64,000 nt of DNA from Persicaria tinctoria (GCA_037127255.1 JBANSL010000008.1:38639373-38703372); one strand, 5' to 3'; shown: positions 11,749 through 22,810, counted from the stretch's first letter. Notes: generated by a model from the sequence alone, not told the origin. Numbers and translations: made by a program.

Positions 11749-13044
11749 TAGGGGTGGAATTGGTACAATACCAATTAGTTTTTGTCGTTATCACGTATCA
11801 ACCAATTATAATTGGTAATCCTAAAATCCAAACCATTACCAACCACCGAAGGGGTTGTACCAACTTAATTGGTTACCAATTAAGTTGGTTGGTACGTGTT
11901 GGTAATGGTATTTTACCATATTTTGGGTGTTGATGAAAAAAGTATAAAAATAATCAAAGACAATACAACTTAAATAAATTTAAAATTTATAACTAGCAAC
12001 AACATAAATACTTAAATTGTTCCTACATTTACACACAAAAGCAATATAAATGCTTAAATAGTCCCGATAATATTTAAAATAACATGTCCACTAGCTTCCG
12101 AATAAAATATATTTAGGTTTTAGTCTGAACTGAAGCTGAGCTAGTATTCCTCCTTTTATGATTTTTTTTTATATAAAAATAACAAATATAAAAAGAAATC
12201 AAGTTAATAGGTAATACTAGTATCAAAAACAAAATAACAAATAAAAAAGAAATAGGTAATATGTAGACCTGTCAAACGGGTCATTCGGGTCGGGTTCGGG
12301 TCGGGTCACTTCGGGTCCCGGGTAAAACGGGTCTCGGGTAAAACGGGTCCCGGGTATTTCCGGGTTGACTAGAACCCGGGTTTGACCGGGTTTCGGGTCA
12401 TTTCGGGTCGATTTCGGGTTTATCAATTTTTTCCATTTTAAATTAAAATAATCATAATTTGACAATTTTGCAATAAATTTTAATTATATATAAAAAAAAT
12501 TAATTATATTTAATTAAAATTCAACCGGGTCAACCGGGTCAATCGGATAAAATCGGGTCAAAATTACCGGGTCAATCGAGTCGAAACCCAGATGACCCGG
12601 AAAATTTCCGGTTTTTTGGGTTCGGGTCGAAAAAAATTTCCGGGTCAAAATTTCCGGGTTCGGGTCGAAAATTTTCCGGGCGGTCGGGTCGGGTTGTGTT
12701 TTGACAGGTCTAGTAATATGGATTACTTATTAACTTGAATAATAAACACCAAGTCTTAGAACCCAAAAAAAAATACTTCAACTTAATGTAATCTTAAAAC
12801 AATTAAAATATAATTAAAAAAATACCTAAATGTATATTGGTAGTAGTTGGTTGGTAATTACCGTACCAACCAATTGCAAATCGGTTGGTAATGGTAATCC
12901 CAACTTTTCCATTTCGATTACCATTACCGTACCGACTTCGGACAATTGGTTCGGTATACCGAACCAATTAAATTGGTTACCAATTTAATTGGTTCGGTTG
13001 GTACGTGTTGGTATGGTTTTCGTGGGAAATTTTCCCCAGCCCTA
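11749..13044. mobile_element. hAT-type MITE with nested MITE
   Basis: Termini TAGGGGTGG and CCAGCCCTA form a short inverted repeat. The flanking 8 bases are TAAATAAG (11,741-11,748) and AAAATAAG (13,045-13,052), a hAT-length duplication with one mismatch. Both subterminal regions are packed with TTGGTACCAATT/ACCAACC-type words in both orientations. There is no transposase. It contains the element at 12,264-12,712, leaving about 840 bp of its own sequence. Confidence 0.75.
12264..12712. mobile_element. hAT-type MITE with CGGGT repeats
   Basis: Perfect 13-bp terminal inverted repeats TAGACCTGTCAAA / TTTGACAGGTCTA and a perfect 8-bp target duplication GTAATATG (12,256-12,263 and 12,713-12,720). 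Both ends carry many tandem CGGGTC/CGGGTT words; the centre is AT-rich. Non-coding. Confidence 0.9.
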
Positions 13045-13059
13045 AAAATAAGAGTTTAT

Positions 13060-14670
13060 ATAGATATAGATAATAATTTTTTTTTTAAACTACTAAAATT
13101 GTAATTTAGGCTAAGGTGATTGGTTAAAAAGCCTAGGATTAAGGAGAGGGTGCCACGTCATCGGTAAGGTTTTTGTTTTAATAGTTAGTAATAGATAGAT
13201 AATAGATAATAGATAGTTAGTAATTGATTTTTTTTAAAACTACTAAAATTGTAATTTAGGCTAAAGTGATTGGTTAAAAAACCTAGGATTAAGAAGAGGG
13301 CGCCACGTCATCGGTAAGACTTTTGTTTTAATAGTTTGTAGTAGATTGTTTTTTTTTAAACTACTAAAATTGTAATTTAGGCTAAGGTGGTTGGTTAAAA
13401 AGTCTAGGATTAAGGAGAGGGTGTCACATCATCGGTAAGATTTTTGTTTTAATAGTTAGTAATAGATAGATAATAGATAATAGATAGTTAGTAATATATG
13501 TTTTTTTTTAAAACTACTAAAATTGTAATTTAGGCTAAAGTGATTGGCTAAAAAACCTAGGATTAAGGAGAGGGCGCCACGTCGTCGGTAAGACTTTTGT
13601 TTTAATAGTTAGTAGTAGATTGTTTTTTTTTTAAACTACTAAAATTGTAATTTAGGCTAAGGTGATTGCTTAAAAAGCCTAGGATTAAGAAGAGGGCGCC
13701 ACATCATCGATAAGGCTTTTGTTTTAATAGTTAGTAATAGATAGATATATGGTTGAAAAAGCAATTAAAGTAGTATATATAGATAAATATAGATACAGAT
13801 TACTAATATTAATTTTAGGTTTCCTTATTATTAATTTTATGTTTTGAATTAATCCCATTGTTTTTTTAAAAACTAATAAAATTGTAATTTAGGCTAAGGT
13901 GATTGGTTAACAAGCCTAGGATTAAGGAAAGAGCGCCACGTCATCGGTAAGGCTTTTGTTTTAATAGTTAGTAATAGAAGTAATAGATAATAGATAGTTA
14001 GTAATAGATGTTTTTTTTTAAACTACTAAAATTGTAATTTAGGCTAAGGTGATTGGTTAAAAAGCCTAGGATTAAGGAGAGCGCGGCACGTAATCGGTAA
14101 GGCTTTTGTTTTAATAGTTAGTAATTGATGTTTTTTTAAAACTACTAAAATTGTAATTTAGGCTAAGGTGATTGGTTAAAAAGCTTAGGATTAAGGAGAT
14201 AGCGTCACATCATCGGTAAATCTTTTGTTTTAATAGTTAGTAATAGATAATTGATAATAGATGTTTTTTTAAAACTACTAAAATTGTAATTTAGGCTAAA
14301 GTAATTGGTTAAAAAGCTTAGGATTAAGGAGAGAGCGTCACGTCATCGGTAAGGTTTTTTTTTAATAGTTAGTAATAATAATAATAATAGAAGTAATAGA
14401 TAATAGAGTAGTTAGTAATAGATGTTTGTTTTTAAAACTACTAAAATTGTAATTTAGGCTAAAGTGATTGGTTAAAAAGCCTAGGATTAAGGAGAGGGCG
14501 GCACGTCATCGGTAAGGCTTTTGTTTTAATAGTTAGTAATAGATGTTTTTTTAAAACTACTAAAATTGTAATTTAGGCTAAGATGGTTGGTTAAAAAACC
14601 TAGGATTAAGGAGAGGGCGTCACGTCATCGGTAAGACTTTTGTTTTAATAGTTAGTAATATATAAATAGA
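13060..14670 (+). repeat. ~120-bp repeat array, segment 2 (about 11 units)
   Basis: Same unit as at 8,500-9,800, beginning near 13,087, 13,236, 13,359, 13,511, 13,633, 13,867, 14,019, 14,140, 14,271, 14,434 and 14,555. A stretch near 13,741-13,860 duplicates 9,900-10,030, linking this segment to the AT-rich array. Differences lie mainly in the length of the TAGATAA linker and in CpG decay. Confidence 0.85.
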
Positions 14671-15050
14671 TAATAGATAGGGCTTTTTGCTAAAATGACC
14701 CTAAAATCCGAAAGCTTTGCATGAGTAACCCAATCCGGAAAAAAATTGCACAAAAGCGGATATCCGCTTACTAGGTGAAGTCGGTAGCCCGTTGCAAAGG
14801 AGAGAAAGGGAAGCGAGAAAAAGGGAAGCGAGAAAGGAGGGAGAAGGAAGGGGATCGAGGCGCGCAGGCGGAGGCGGAGGCTCTGGGCTCCGTGGGGGGG
14901 CTCGATTGCAGTCGAAAGGAAGGGGGTCGGGGGCCGCGAGAGGAGAGGAGGGAGAAAGGGAGAGCTGTTAGGGTTTCGGCTTTGTTGCTTTCGTCATCAT
15001 CTTCCTCCTCTTTCTCAACGATATCCGACGAGAAGTTGAGCAAGTCGTCC

Positions 15051-15283
15051 ATGAACCCCGCCGGCGCGTCAAGGGATTTTCATTTGTTGGTCAATTTGGT
15101 TTCAATTTACCGCGAGTTGCGAGATCTGTGTGGCCTGTCACAAGCATTTGAAACCGCTGAAATCTGCACGCCTCGATCCCCTTCTGCTAAGTACCCTCCA
15201 TGGTTCAAGCCTCTCCTCTCCCTCTCGGCGACTCAGGCTACTAAATCTGCGAATTCAGCTATGCCTCTGAAGCCAGGGAGTCA
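15051..15283 (+). other. Exon-like open segment of unknown origin
   Basis: A GC-richer open stretch starts ATGAACCCCGCCGGC and runs about 78 codons to CAG followed by GTACTAATC, a plausible splice donor. The peptide (MNPAGASRDFHLLVNLVSIY at its start, then ELRDLCGLSQ, later PPWFKPLL) matched no family I can name. Upstream 14,771-15,050 is purine-rich then T/C-rich like a 5' UTR and is also open. It is probably the first exon of a captured gene, but it may be noncoding. Confidence 0.35.
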
Positions 15284-16519
15284 GGTACTAATCCCCTCTT
15301 CCTTCTTGCTCAGTTGTTCTTAATTTAAGTAATTGCAGTGCTTTCATCTACTGCTGAAAGATTGAAAGTAGAATGTAAGCATAAAAAAGCTCAACATCTG
15401 GATTGGAAATCATTGTCTGAATGCGAAATTGAGCACTGTGTATGAATTCGGTATTGTTGAAATCATAGAAATCACATTTTAGGTTTTGATTTGATCCAAT
15501 TGTCCATGAATTGTGGCTGTGGTTTCAAAATTTGTTGCCTTTCTTATATGATAATTTGATATATGATTTTTTATCAGTGGAAAATTTTAGATGTTCTCTT
15601 TGCCTATAACAAGTATTCTGCATTTTTTGCTCTCCCTTAAAATTCTGGATGGTTTCATCATGTCTGAACAAGCAACATGGCCTTCGAAAGGAGCATAATG
15701 TGTTATCTCACCAGACGTGGTATCCGCTATTCAGCACCAATCCAGACTGCCAATTTTCGTGTAAGCTTTCAACCTCTGTCGGTCATATCATTATTGGCTT
15801 TTTTATTCCCTATTGTAAATCTCGGGCATTGCTGTTCTTAGGGGCTTGTACTTATAGAAGCATTTTTTGTGGTCTCTGAAGCATTTCGTCACTTTAGCTT
15901 CGATATCAAAGATAAATCTTTATGTACTGATCTTTAGTATCATGATGAACATATATGAAGAGGTCATGACAGTAGTTTAGCCAGATTTGCCGCCTTGCCA
16001 TATAAATACAAGCCTTGGTTACATTTATGTCAATAAGCTTACAAATATGTATGTTTCATCAATAAAATTTCGTCTTTTGTATTTTCTCATTCTTTACCTT
16101 GCAAGGCATGGGTTCTGATTTCTGATGCATTAAGGACAAAAAAGGAACAAAGAATTGGGGACGAAAACTAAATCAAATACTAGTAAAATGGTGTAAATAT
16201 TCCATCATTCATTTCTTAAGTGTTATAGTCCCATTATGCATTAATTCACTAATCATGTTAAATGTATTGAAACATTCCATTTATTCTGATTTGAGCAATG
16301 GAGGCGTCGATCGGCACCGTGCTCCTGGATCCCCATGTTGATGTCAAATTTAGATAATGCCAAAATGTGTTCTCCGATTGCTGGCTCTCAGTTACATAAA
16401 TCTGTACATCATGTTGATGCCTACTGTGAGTATTTCTTATAACTTATTCTTCGATACATATAGTGTTATGATGTGTTACTCTTCTTTCATAACTATGTAC
16501 TGATCTTTTTTCTTTTCAG

Positions 16520-16600
16520 TCTCTGTATAGCTCAATGGACAATTATCTCCCGGGATTATTTGTTCTAGCTAATGATACTACACCAGGGGTGCGGAAGATG
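16520..16600 (+). pseudogene. TRN1: Transportin-1 exon remnant
   Basis: Bounded by TTTTCTTTTCAG and GTAAGC, this 81-base exon encodes 27 residues including MDNYLPGLFVLAND and VRKM. It matches the HEAT-repeat segment of plant transportin-1 (karyopherin beta-2; MDxYLQGLFVLANDxxxEVRKLV), a nuclear import receptor. A conserved Q of YLQGLF is P and the E before VRK is G. Only this exon and one further downstream segment are recognisable, in the same orientation, so this is a captured fragment and not a gene. Confidence 0.8.
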
Positions 16601-17273
16601 GTAAGCTCTTGTTTGTTATTATTCCATCTATACTTATTAAATGATATATATTTTCCTAGCTTATAGAATGCGTATCTATCTGTAATAGATTCCAAAGAAT
16701 TATTCTCTGGTCTCATGTACATCACATATGGTTGTAAGATATATTGGAAAAAGAGAGAGAGAACTTCTAATAGAAAATGAGTGGTGAGTTGAATGTTGGG
16801 TAAAGATAGGAATAAAGAGTATATGTTTAGATTCTGAAACAATCTAAAGAACTAGCCTCCACCATCAGAGGTTAAGGATGTATTCTTGTGTGTTTGGTAC
16901 ACTTACTGTGAAAGAACTAGCCTTCACTAATCACCATTGGAGGTTATGTTATGGATGTATTCTTGTGTGTTCACGTATTTGGGACTTCTCATTGTCCTTT
17001 GAGAAGGGCCTTTCCTACATCCCCACTGGGCATCTACTATAACCTTTCTGATTAAAAGTGAAAGTATTCTTAGTGTGTTTTTATCATTTTTTTTATTAAC
17101 CTTTCCGATTAAAAGTGAAAGAATACTTAGTGTGTTTTATATCATTTCTGGTTTGTTGCTTTTTGTTTTGAAATGTTTTTCCTTGATCTTGCAAAATGAT
17201 GTATTTGGGTATGCTGATTGCTGAATGTTATTTGTCACCATTCTTGTAATATCTTTTCCATAAACTTATGCAG

Positions 17274-17392
17274 CCCAAACTCTTCGGTCCACCACTGATG
17301 ACTAGTCCTGGAAAGAAAGAGAAGCTGTACTTTTGGCAATTGGGGCTATTGGGGAAGGTTGCATCAATGGTTTATATCCTCGTCTGTCTGAT
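17274..17392 (+). pseudogene. TRN1: Transportin-1 second exon remnant, with stop
   Basis: After the acceptor TTATGCAG the frame reads LRSTTDD, a TAG stop, SWKEREAVLLAIGAIGEG and CINGLYPRLSDV. This matches the transportin-1 HEAT block around WKEREAAVLALGAIAEGCxNGLYPHLSE. The stop most simply replaces the Glu codon of the DE(A/S)W block (GAG to TAG). A GT follows Asp at 17,393, though weak similarity may continue. The intervening transportin exons are absent or unrecognisable. Confidence 0.8.
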
Positions 17393-17639
17393 GTAACCTT
17401 TTCTTTGTCAAGCTTGTTCTTGAATCTCGATGTTTCTTGTAAGAAGTTCATTTCATTCATTCTCGATGCTTCTTTATTTTTTGTAGCTCTCAATCTTTAG
17501 ATGCATTGAGCGCTTGTATCGTGACGATGGTTTTGCATACAATTGCTGCCAATATTCATTTAGAGTTTTAAGTAAAATTGGGTTTCTTTCCTTGTAAACG
17601 TCAATTGAGCTCCCAAATATTAGTCTCCTTCATGCTTGT

Positions 17640-18620
17640 CATAGATTAGTAACCATGGGTAAAATCTTGTAAAAAATAGATATGTAATGGAAGTGGGTAA
17701 ATCTCATACATGTCATGTAAAACAATTCACCTATCAAGTAAACGATTCACGTGTTAAATAAAAAAATTCACGTGTCAAGTAAAACAATTCATGTGTCATG
17801 TCAATTCGGTATGGGTGACATGTAAATTCAGTATGGGTGACGGGTAATTATATGATGATCGGTGATCATCCAGAAGCTGTCAAGGCGAGGCTGAAATTCT
17901 AGGCATAGGTGGTGGCATGTGCCATCAGGTTGTGCAACTGAAACTAATGCGTTCTCAAGGGAAGAAAAAGTTGGAAATTGAAGGTTCTATCTCCATTATA
18001 CATGACAGGTAATAGGTTTGACATGTCACCTACGTCACTTGACATGACAGTCGTAGTGAGCGGACTTACCCTAGCAGTTTTCCGAGTCGGTGCATCTGGC
18101 TCAACACTCTTAAACACCATGGAATTTAATGTCTTTTTTAGAAAATATAAATGATTTTATTCACGTGTCATGTATAACAATTCACGTGTCAAGTAACAAA
18201 TTCACGTGTCATGTAAAGCAATTCTCTTGTCATGTAAAACATTCATCGTAAGATGGGTTTTTAACATGACAGGTAATAGGTTTGACATGTCACTTACGTC
18301 ACTTCACATGACAGTCGGAGTGAGCGGACTTACCCCAGAAATCATCCAAGGCTGAATTTGAAACCAAGTTAATCTGGCTTCAGTAATACTGTCATCAAGT
18401 AGCTTATACGATATCAAGTCACAAGCACACACTAATGTCGTGTACTCTAACATGACAGGTTATACCCTTTAGCATGACAGGTTAAAACCTTTAACATGAC
18501 AGGTAATGCGAATTGATCATCTTCTCCTTAATGAAAGAAAATAACATGACATGTAATGCTATTAACATGACAGGCTATACCCTTTAACATGACAGATTAA
18601 ATGCAAAACCAATTTTTTTT
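17640..18620. repeat. Degenerate short repeats ACATGACAGGTAA and CACGTGTCATG
   Basis: About ten ACATGACAG(G)T words (for example near 18,002, 18,260, 18,450, 18,494, 18,565) and about six CACGTGTCA-like words (17,745-17,800, 18,160-18,230). A ~70-bp block near 18,004 is repeated near 18,262, ending GTGAGCGGACTTACCC. No gene is seen. Confidence 0.6.
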
Positions 18621-19088
18621 ATGGACCCTATCTAGGAACGATCCTATAGGCCTTCGTCTTATCTATCCAAGAAAGGTACTCACATCCCTTCTCATCTTAG
18701 CCTCTTATCACATTATGAATTTGAGTTGCTAAAATTGATTTCGTTGTTATTTAAAGAAGTATGAGTCTTTCTATCATCCTTCCTTGGTTACTTCTATTGT
18801 TGAAAAATCGATTCGTAACCCCGACTTAGTCTTGAAAAATCGATTAGTAATACAAGCAAATAGGCCATTTGTGTAGATAACAAAAAAATTATCCAACTCC
18901 AATAGATTGCGAAATCACAACACAATCTGTTCAATACGAAAAATGCAAAATATTCAACCAAAATAGATTACAAAATCACAACACCAGGTTTATACTAATA
19001 GCAAACGATGATAGGTTTATATACTGCAACAGAGTTGTATTCTTCCATGGCTTTCGGAAACACGAGCTTTGAGTTTGTGGAGTAGGCC
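18621..19088. other. Unassigned Pack-MULE interior
   Basis: AT-rich. The only structure is a short direct repeat, CAACAGAGTTGTATTCTTCC near 19,027 and again near 19,133, a ~106-bp duplication of the WEB fragment end. Confidence 0.5.
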
Positions 19089-19449
19089 CTATAGAAGGGC
19101 GATGCGTGCCCTCGAGTCCTCTAGTTCCGAAGCAACAGAGTTGTATTCTTCCATGGCTTTTGCCCCATCATTTCTAAGAGCATTTACGGGTTGTTTTGCT
19201 TCTTCTAGCTGAATAAGTGTTTCTTGGACAAGTCCTTGAGCATGAGCCTCTGATTCCTTGCAACCTTTTATCTCATTTTTCATTTTATCCAAAACCGAAA
19301 GGGTTTTGCTGAGGTTTACCTTCAGAATTTGGAGCTCAATGTTGGTTGATTCTTCGGATCTACGGTCAACGCCTTCACACCGAGTTACCATCTCAAGCTG
19401 CTGCTTGAGTGTTTGGATCTCATCCAAGGCCGATGCAAGAGCAGATTGC
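19089..19449 (-). pseudogene. WEB-family coiled-coil fragment, 3' part
   Basis: The - strand reads ALDEIQTLKQQLEM, then LSKTLSVLDKMKNEIKGCKE, LIQLEEAKQPVNALRNDGAK and YNSVASELEDSRARI, then a stop. This heptad-rich coiled coil matches plant WEB-family proteins (DUF827; weak chloroplast movement under blue light family), which end this block with ...NSVxSELExSRARxNLLE. It continues the fragment at 20,952-21,088 almost seamlessly if the intervening retrotransposon piece is removed (KQQS then ALASALDE). The start of this open frame is supplied by retrotransposon gag. Confidence 0.7.
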
Positions 19450-19676
19450 TGTGTGATGTTTGCTGCTGTCAGCTGTCGCAGCGTCTGATTTACATTTTCA
19501 GCCATTGGATCAAGTTGTTGGGGATGTTGGTGTTGTTCTCTAAGACGGCGGTGGTATGTCCTGACAATTTCCCAATCAAAATCAACAAGATGGGGATCAG
19601 TAGCACGAGTGCGAACCATGCAAGAGGTTCGCACCCAAACAGGTAATAAGACAAACAAGAACAAAGATAATCCGTT
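19450..19676 (-). pseudogene. Athila-like gag N-terminus fragment
   Basis: Downstream of a tRNA-Asp primer binding site on the - strand, the frame reads MVRTRATDPHLVDFDWEIVR, then RTYHRRL and MAENVNQTLRQLTAANITQQ. This resembles the N-terminal leader of Athila-type gag (MVRTR..DP...FDPEIERT..., MAEN..RTL.ELAAPDVTQQ). It breaks off at ITQQ, where WEB-family sequence resumes, so the rest of gag, pol and the 3' LTR are gone. The fused open frame of 191 codons is a chance chimera. Confidence 0.65.
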
Positions 19677-19694
19677 TCCCCGGCAACGGCGCCA
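19677..19694 (-). promoter_or_regulatory. Primer binding site (tRNA-Asp)
   Basis: On the - strand TGGCGCCGTTGCCGGGGA, an exact 18-base complement of the 3' end of plant tRNA-Asp (TCCCCGGCAACGGCGCCA). It lies 4 bases after the LTR end, as in Athila elements. Confidence 0.85.
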
Positions 19695-19698
19695 AATT

Positions 19699-20950
19699 TG
19701 ACAGGCCTAAAGTCGTTATGCCAAATCAAAGTAAATTCCTAAGATGCAAACTATAACAAGTATAGTAGGTAAGTTAGGGTCGAACCCACAGGGAAACAGA
19801 ATCAATTGTAAGAGCAAGTATTATTACCCAAAAGTAACCAATTCAAGGGGGAGTTTTGTGTGTAAGTAATAGTGACAGAACAAGTTGCAATAAGAGGTTG
19901 CGAATATATGATGGAAAAGTATCACACCAGGTAATTATCCGCACAACAATTGAGATGGTTCATCATCGCATTCTATGAGTCTCAAGTTCTAATGTCCAGT
20001 GATTGTTCTCAATTCAGATCGTGTAATAGCTTTTAGTCCTACCAGTCCTAAAAGCACTTATCACCAAATTACAAGGGAAAACCTTCACCGAATAATAAAG
20101 CGATAGCATTCAAACATGAATTATAATGAGATACAAGCGATTCTAACAACCCGTTAAAATAGCCTGTAATCGAATCTCCTTCACAAGCTACCACAAGCAA
20201 CCTGCGTATGACGATTGTGTTTGCTACAATGAATCTACAACCCCAAACCTGGAATTGGAAACCCTAGCAATATGACTAGTATCGATAAACCTAGGTGATC
20301 AATCCAGATTAACCAATAACAAGCAATCAAGCAATAAGCTCAGGAGATCGAAACAATTAACAAAGGACGAACAAGAGTAGAATACTCACAACCAAATCAA
20401 TCGAAGGCTTCAAAGAACCAAGTGTAACAAAGGAGAGTTAGTTCTCCATAGGGTTTGTGAGATGAAGGAAAAGAAAATACGTCTCTGGAAAAATATAACC
20501 TAAAAAATCTACTCCTGCCTTCTCGGCAATAATATAAACCAATTAAAAGGGTTTAACATCCCGTAAAAATATAATATTAAAACTAATAAGATAGGGGAAA
20601 ATCGGATAAGAATCCGTCTTCAGGGACTAACGCGGGCGCGTCATGTAGCAGCGCGGGCGCGCCAGTGGTTCGTCTTGCTACTTCTATCTGATGCAACGAC
20701 GCAGGCACTTCCTCCTAGCAGCGTGGGCGCGTCAGTAGCAGCGCGGCCGCGCCAAGCTCACCAGCTTCCAGCTGCTTCCGAACTTCTTCACTTCAACTCT
20801 TCTGTAACTTGCATGATCCTATGATTTCTTCAACTTCTTCAACAGGTTCCGAATCACCAAGTTCATACAAATATCTCTCACAATGACATGTAAATGATGA
20901 CAAAAACTACTAAATGCGCTATAGAATATATCGCATATCACAGATGCATC
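19699..20950 (-). mobile_element. LTR of the Athila-like fragment
   Basis: On the - strand it ends GGCCTGTCA just before the primer binding site. The start is placed at TGATGCATCTGTGATATG (about 20,950), where WEB coding similarity stops. It contains GC-rich repeated words (GCGCGGGCGCGCC near 20,630-20,750). No second LTR is present. The start is inferred. Confidence 0.55.
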
Positions 20951-20951
20951 A

Positions 20952-21088
20952 ATAGACTGTTGCTTTCGAATGATATCAAGCTGAGTTTCCCAAGCTCGGT
21001 CTTTTTCCTCTGAGATGACCTTGAGCTCAGCAACATCAGCTTCTTTCGAAGCACGCAGCTCAGTGAGCTGCGTTTGGGACTCCTTCAA
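20952..21088 (-). pseudogene. WEB-family coiled-coil fragment, 5' part
   Basis: The - strand reads MKESQTQLTELRASKEADVA, then ELKVISEEKDRAWETQLDII and RKQQS. This is charged heptad-repeat sequence that joins to the fragment at 19,089-19,449. It ends where an LTR begins. Together the two pieces cover about 150 residues of a protein family usually several hundred long; start and end are missing. Confidence 0.65.
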
Positions 21089-21136
21089 AAAACAAGGACA
21101 TGCCAGGAGCTCAAGTGGATGGAGTTACTTGAGCAA

Positions 21137-21210
21137 ACAATTCCAGCAGGAGGATCTTGTTGCAGCCTCTTGAAGTCCCTCATCAGCCTCTTTCTGGCAG
21201 GAGTCGACAT
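21137..21210 (-). pseudogene. UBC2: RAD6/UBC2-type E2 first coding exon fragment
   Basis: The - strand starts ATGTCGACTCCTGCCAGA and encodes [18 protein letters not shown] followed by DPPAGI. That is the near-invariant N-terminus of plant UBC1/2/3, the RAD6-type ubiquitin-conjugating enzymes acting on histone H2B and in DNA damage tolerance. Similarity stops after PPAGI, where ISGAPQDNN would follow; a short unrelated linker with a stop leads into the WEB fragment. Upstream TGTAG/TAAGTCAAA fits a 5'-UTR intron acceptor. Only about 24 of roughly 150 residues are present, so no E2 activity is possible. Confidence 0.8.
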
Positions 21211-21929
21211 TTTGACTTACTACAGTCTTTGGAACATACCAAAGCATGTTAGGAACAGCAAAAAGAAGAAGGGAGGCAAGGCAGCATAAATAATCAATGA
21301 ATTCAATCATTCTTTAAAAGGTTAAACCTTAGCAAAATTCTTTTTCAAATTCCCAACCAAATCCAATGAAGCCTTCTTTTTCAGCCTAAAATCCATTGAA
21401 AACCTATCATGTGGATTAATATTTAGCAGAACTCGGTTAAAACCAACTCTGAAACCAAGAGGCTCAAAGCCTCATTGTATTTACCTATTAAGACCCCATC
21501 AAATAGAAAAGCTGACAAAATAAGCTTGTAAAAAGAATCACAGATGATGCATAGTGGAGTTTGCTGGGATCAGGAGCAGTACAAAAACCAATTTTATCCA
21601 ACCAAATAAAATGAAAATCATCATAAGAAAATCAAGAATCAAGAATTCTCATTATATTGAAAGAAATGGTAAATTGCAAAAGACTAATTGATGAACCACG
21701 GCTTAACTTCCAATTCACGCAGAACAAAAACCTAGCTCTAATAGTTGCAGAAACCGAAGAAACAGATGAGTCGGTAAACAAAATTCAAGAGGACGGTAAA
21801 GAACCCTAATTTGAGAAATATGAGGAACACAAAAACATCAATCAAACAACACAATTCACTCAAATTCAGCCCTAACTCGCAATCTCAGATTCAGTAGAGA
21901 GAAAGAAGAGAAGAGGAGAGGAGAAGGGT

Positions 21930-22214
21930 GTGTACCTGGAATCGAGTCGTGTGAAGGAGGAGAGGAGAGGAGTGATGGAATCGTTGGCCGCATCAAAGGC
22001 GTCTTCTTCATCCTCTGCGCTTGAGCCCTTCCTCCGAGCCGGAGACCTGTCGCCCCCGCCTCTAATCCCATTCTTTCTCCCTTCCCCTTCTCTCTCTAGC
22101 AGTGGCTCTCTCTTTCTCTCTTCCCAGGAGCACCGGTTTCTCCAGGTAAAAATTACCGGATGTGGTGCAATTTTTTTTAGGGGGAGGGTTAACCCTTGCA
22201 ATTGTTTCGGATAG
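21930..22214 (-). other. Exon-like 5' segment of unknown origin
   Basis: GC-rich and open on the - strand, reading RRKGSSAEDEEDAFDAANDS then ITPLLSSFTRLDSR, followed by GGTACAC, a possible splice donor near 21,938. I do not recognise the protein. It lies next to the element terminus and is probably a promoter-proximal exon of a captured gene. The + strand is also open here (ATG at 21,975), so the coding strand is uncertain. Confidence 0.3.
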
Positions 22215-22810
22215 TGGGATAGGCTAGCAAATATTTCCGGGGCAAGGGTCATTTACTATTATTCCCTCTAATAGATAATAGATAGTTAGCAGTAGATGTT
22301 TCTTTTTAATACTACTAAAATTGTAAATTAGGCTAAAGTGATTGGTTAAAAAAACCTAGGATTAAGGAGAGGGCGCCACGTCATCGGTAAGGGTTTTGTT
22401 TTAAATTTTTAATAGTTAGTAATAGATAATAGATGTTTTTTTAAACTACTAAAATTGTAATTTAGGCTAAGGTGATTGATTAAAAAGCCTAACATTAAAG
22501 AGATGGTGCCACGTCATCGGTAAGACTTTTGTTTTAATAGTTAGTAATAAATGTTTTTTTAAACTACTAAAATTATAATTTAGGCTAAGGTAACTGGTTA
22601 AAAAAAGCCTAGGATTAAGGAGAGGGTGCCACGTCATCAGTAAGGCTTTTATTTTAATAGTTAGTAATAAATAGATAGATTGTTTTTTTTTAAACTACTA
22701 AAATTGTAATTTAGGCTAAGGTGATTTGTTAAAAAGCCTAGGATTAAGGAGAGGGCACCACGTCATCGGTAAGGTTTTTGTTTTAATAGTTAGTAATAGA
22801 TAATAGATAG

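Larger units (their letters stand above)
14680..22268. mobile_element. Pack-MULE-like element carrying several gene fragments
   Basis: The ends read GGGCTTTTTGCTAAAATGA and (reverse complement) GAGGGAATAATAGTAAATGA. Both continue with ACCCT and align loosely for about 60 bp (AAATGACCCT, TCCG, TTGCA blocks). A perfect 9-bp duplication TAATAGATA flanks it (14,671-14,679; 22,269-22,277), the length expected for Mutator-like elements, although the flank is low-complexity. Inside, on the + half, lie two transportin-1 exon remnants; on the - half lie a RAD6/UBC2-type 5' exon and WEB-family coiled-coil sequence split by an Athila-like LTR and gag piece. No transposase is present. Unrelated host gene pieces with introns fit genomic capture by a Pack-MULE. 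Confidence 0.65.

Noticed and set aside
9802..13760. A complete Helitron on the - strand from 9,802 to about 13,750
   Set aside because: The 3' hairpin and CTAG are clear but no TC 5' end or Rep/helicase could be seen; only the terminus is reported.
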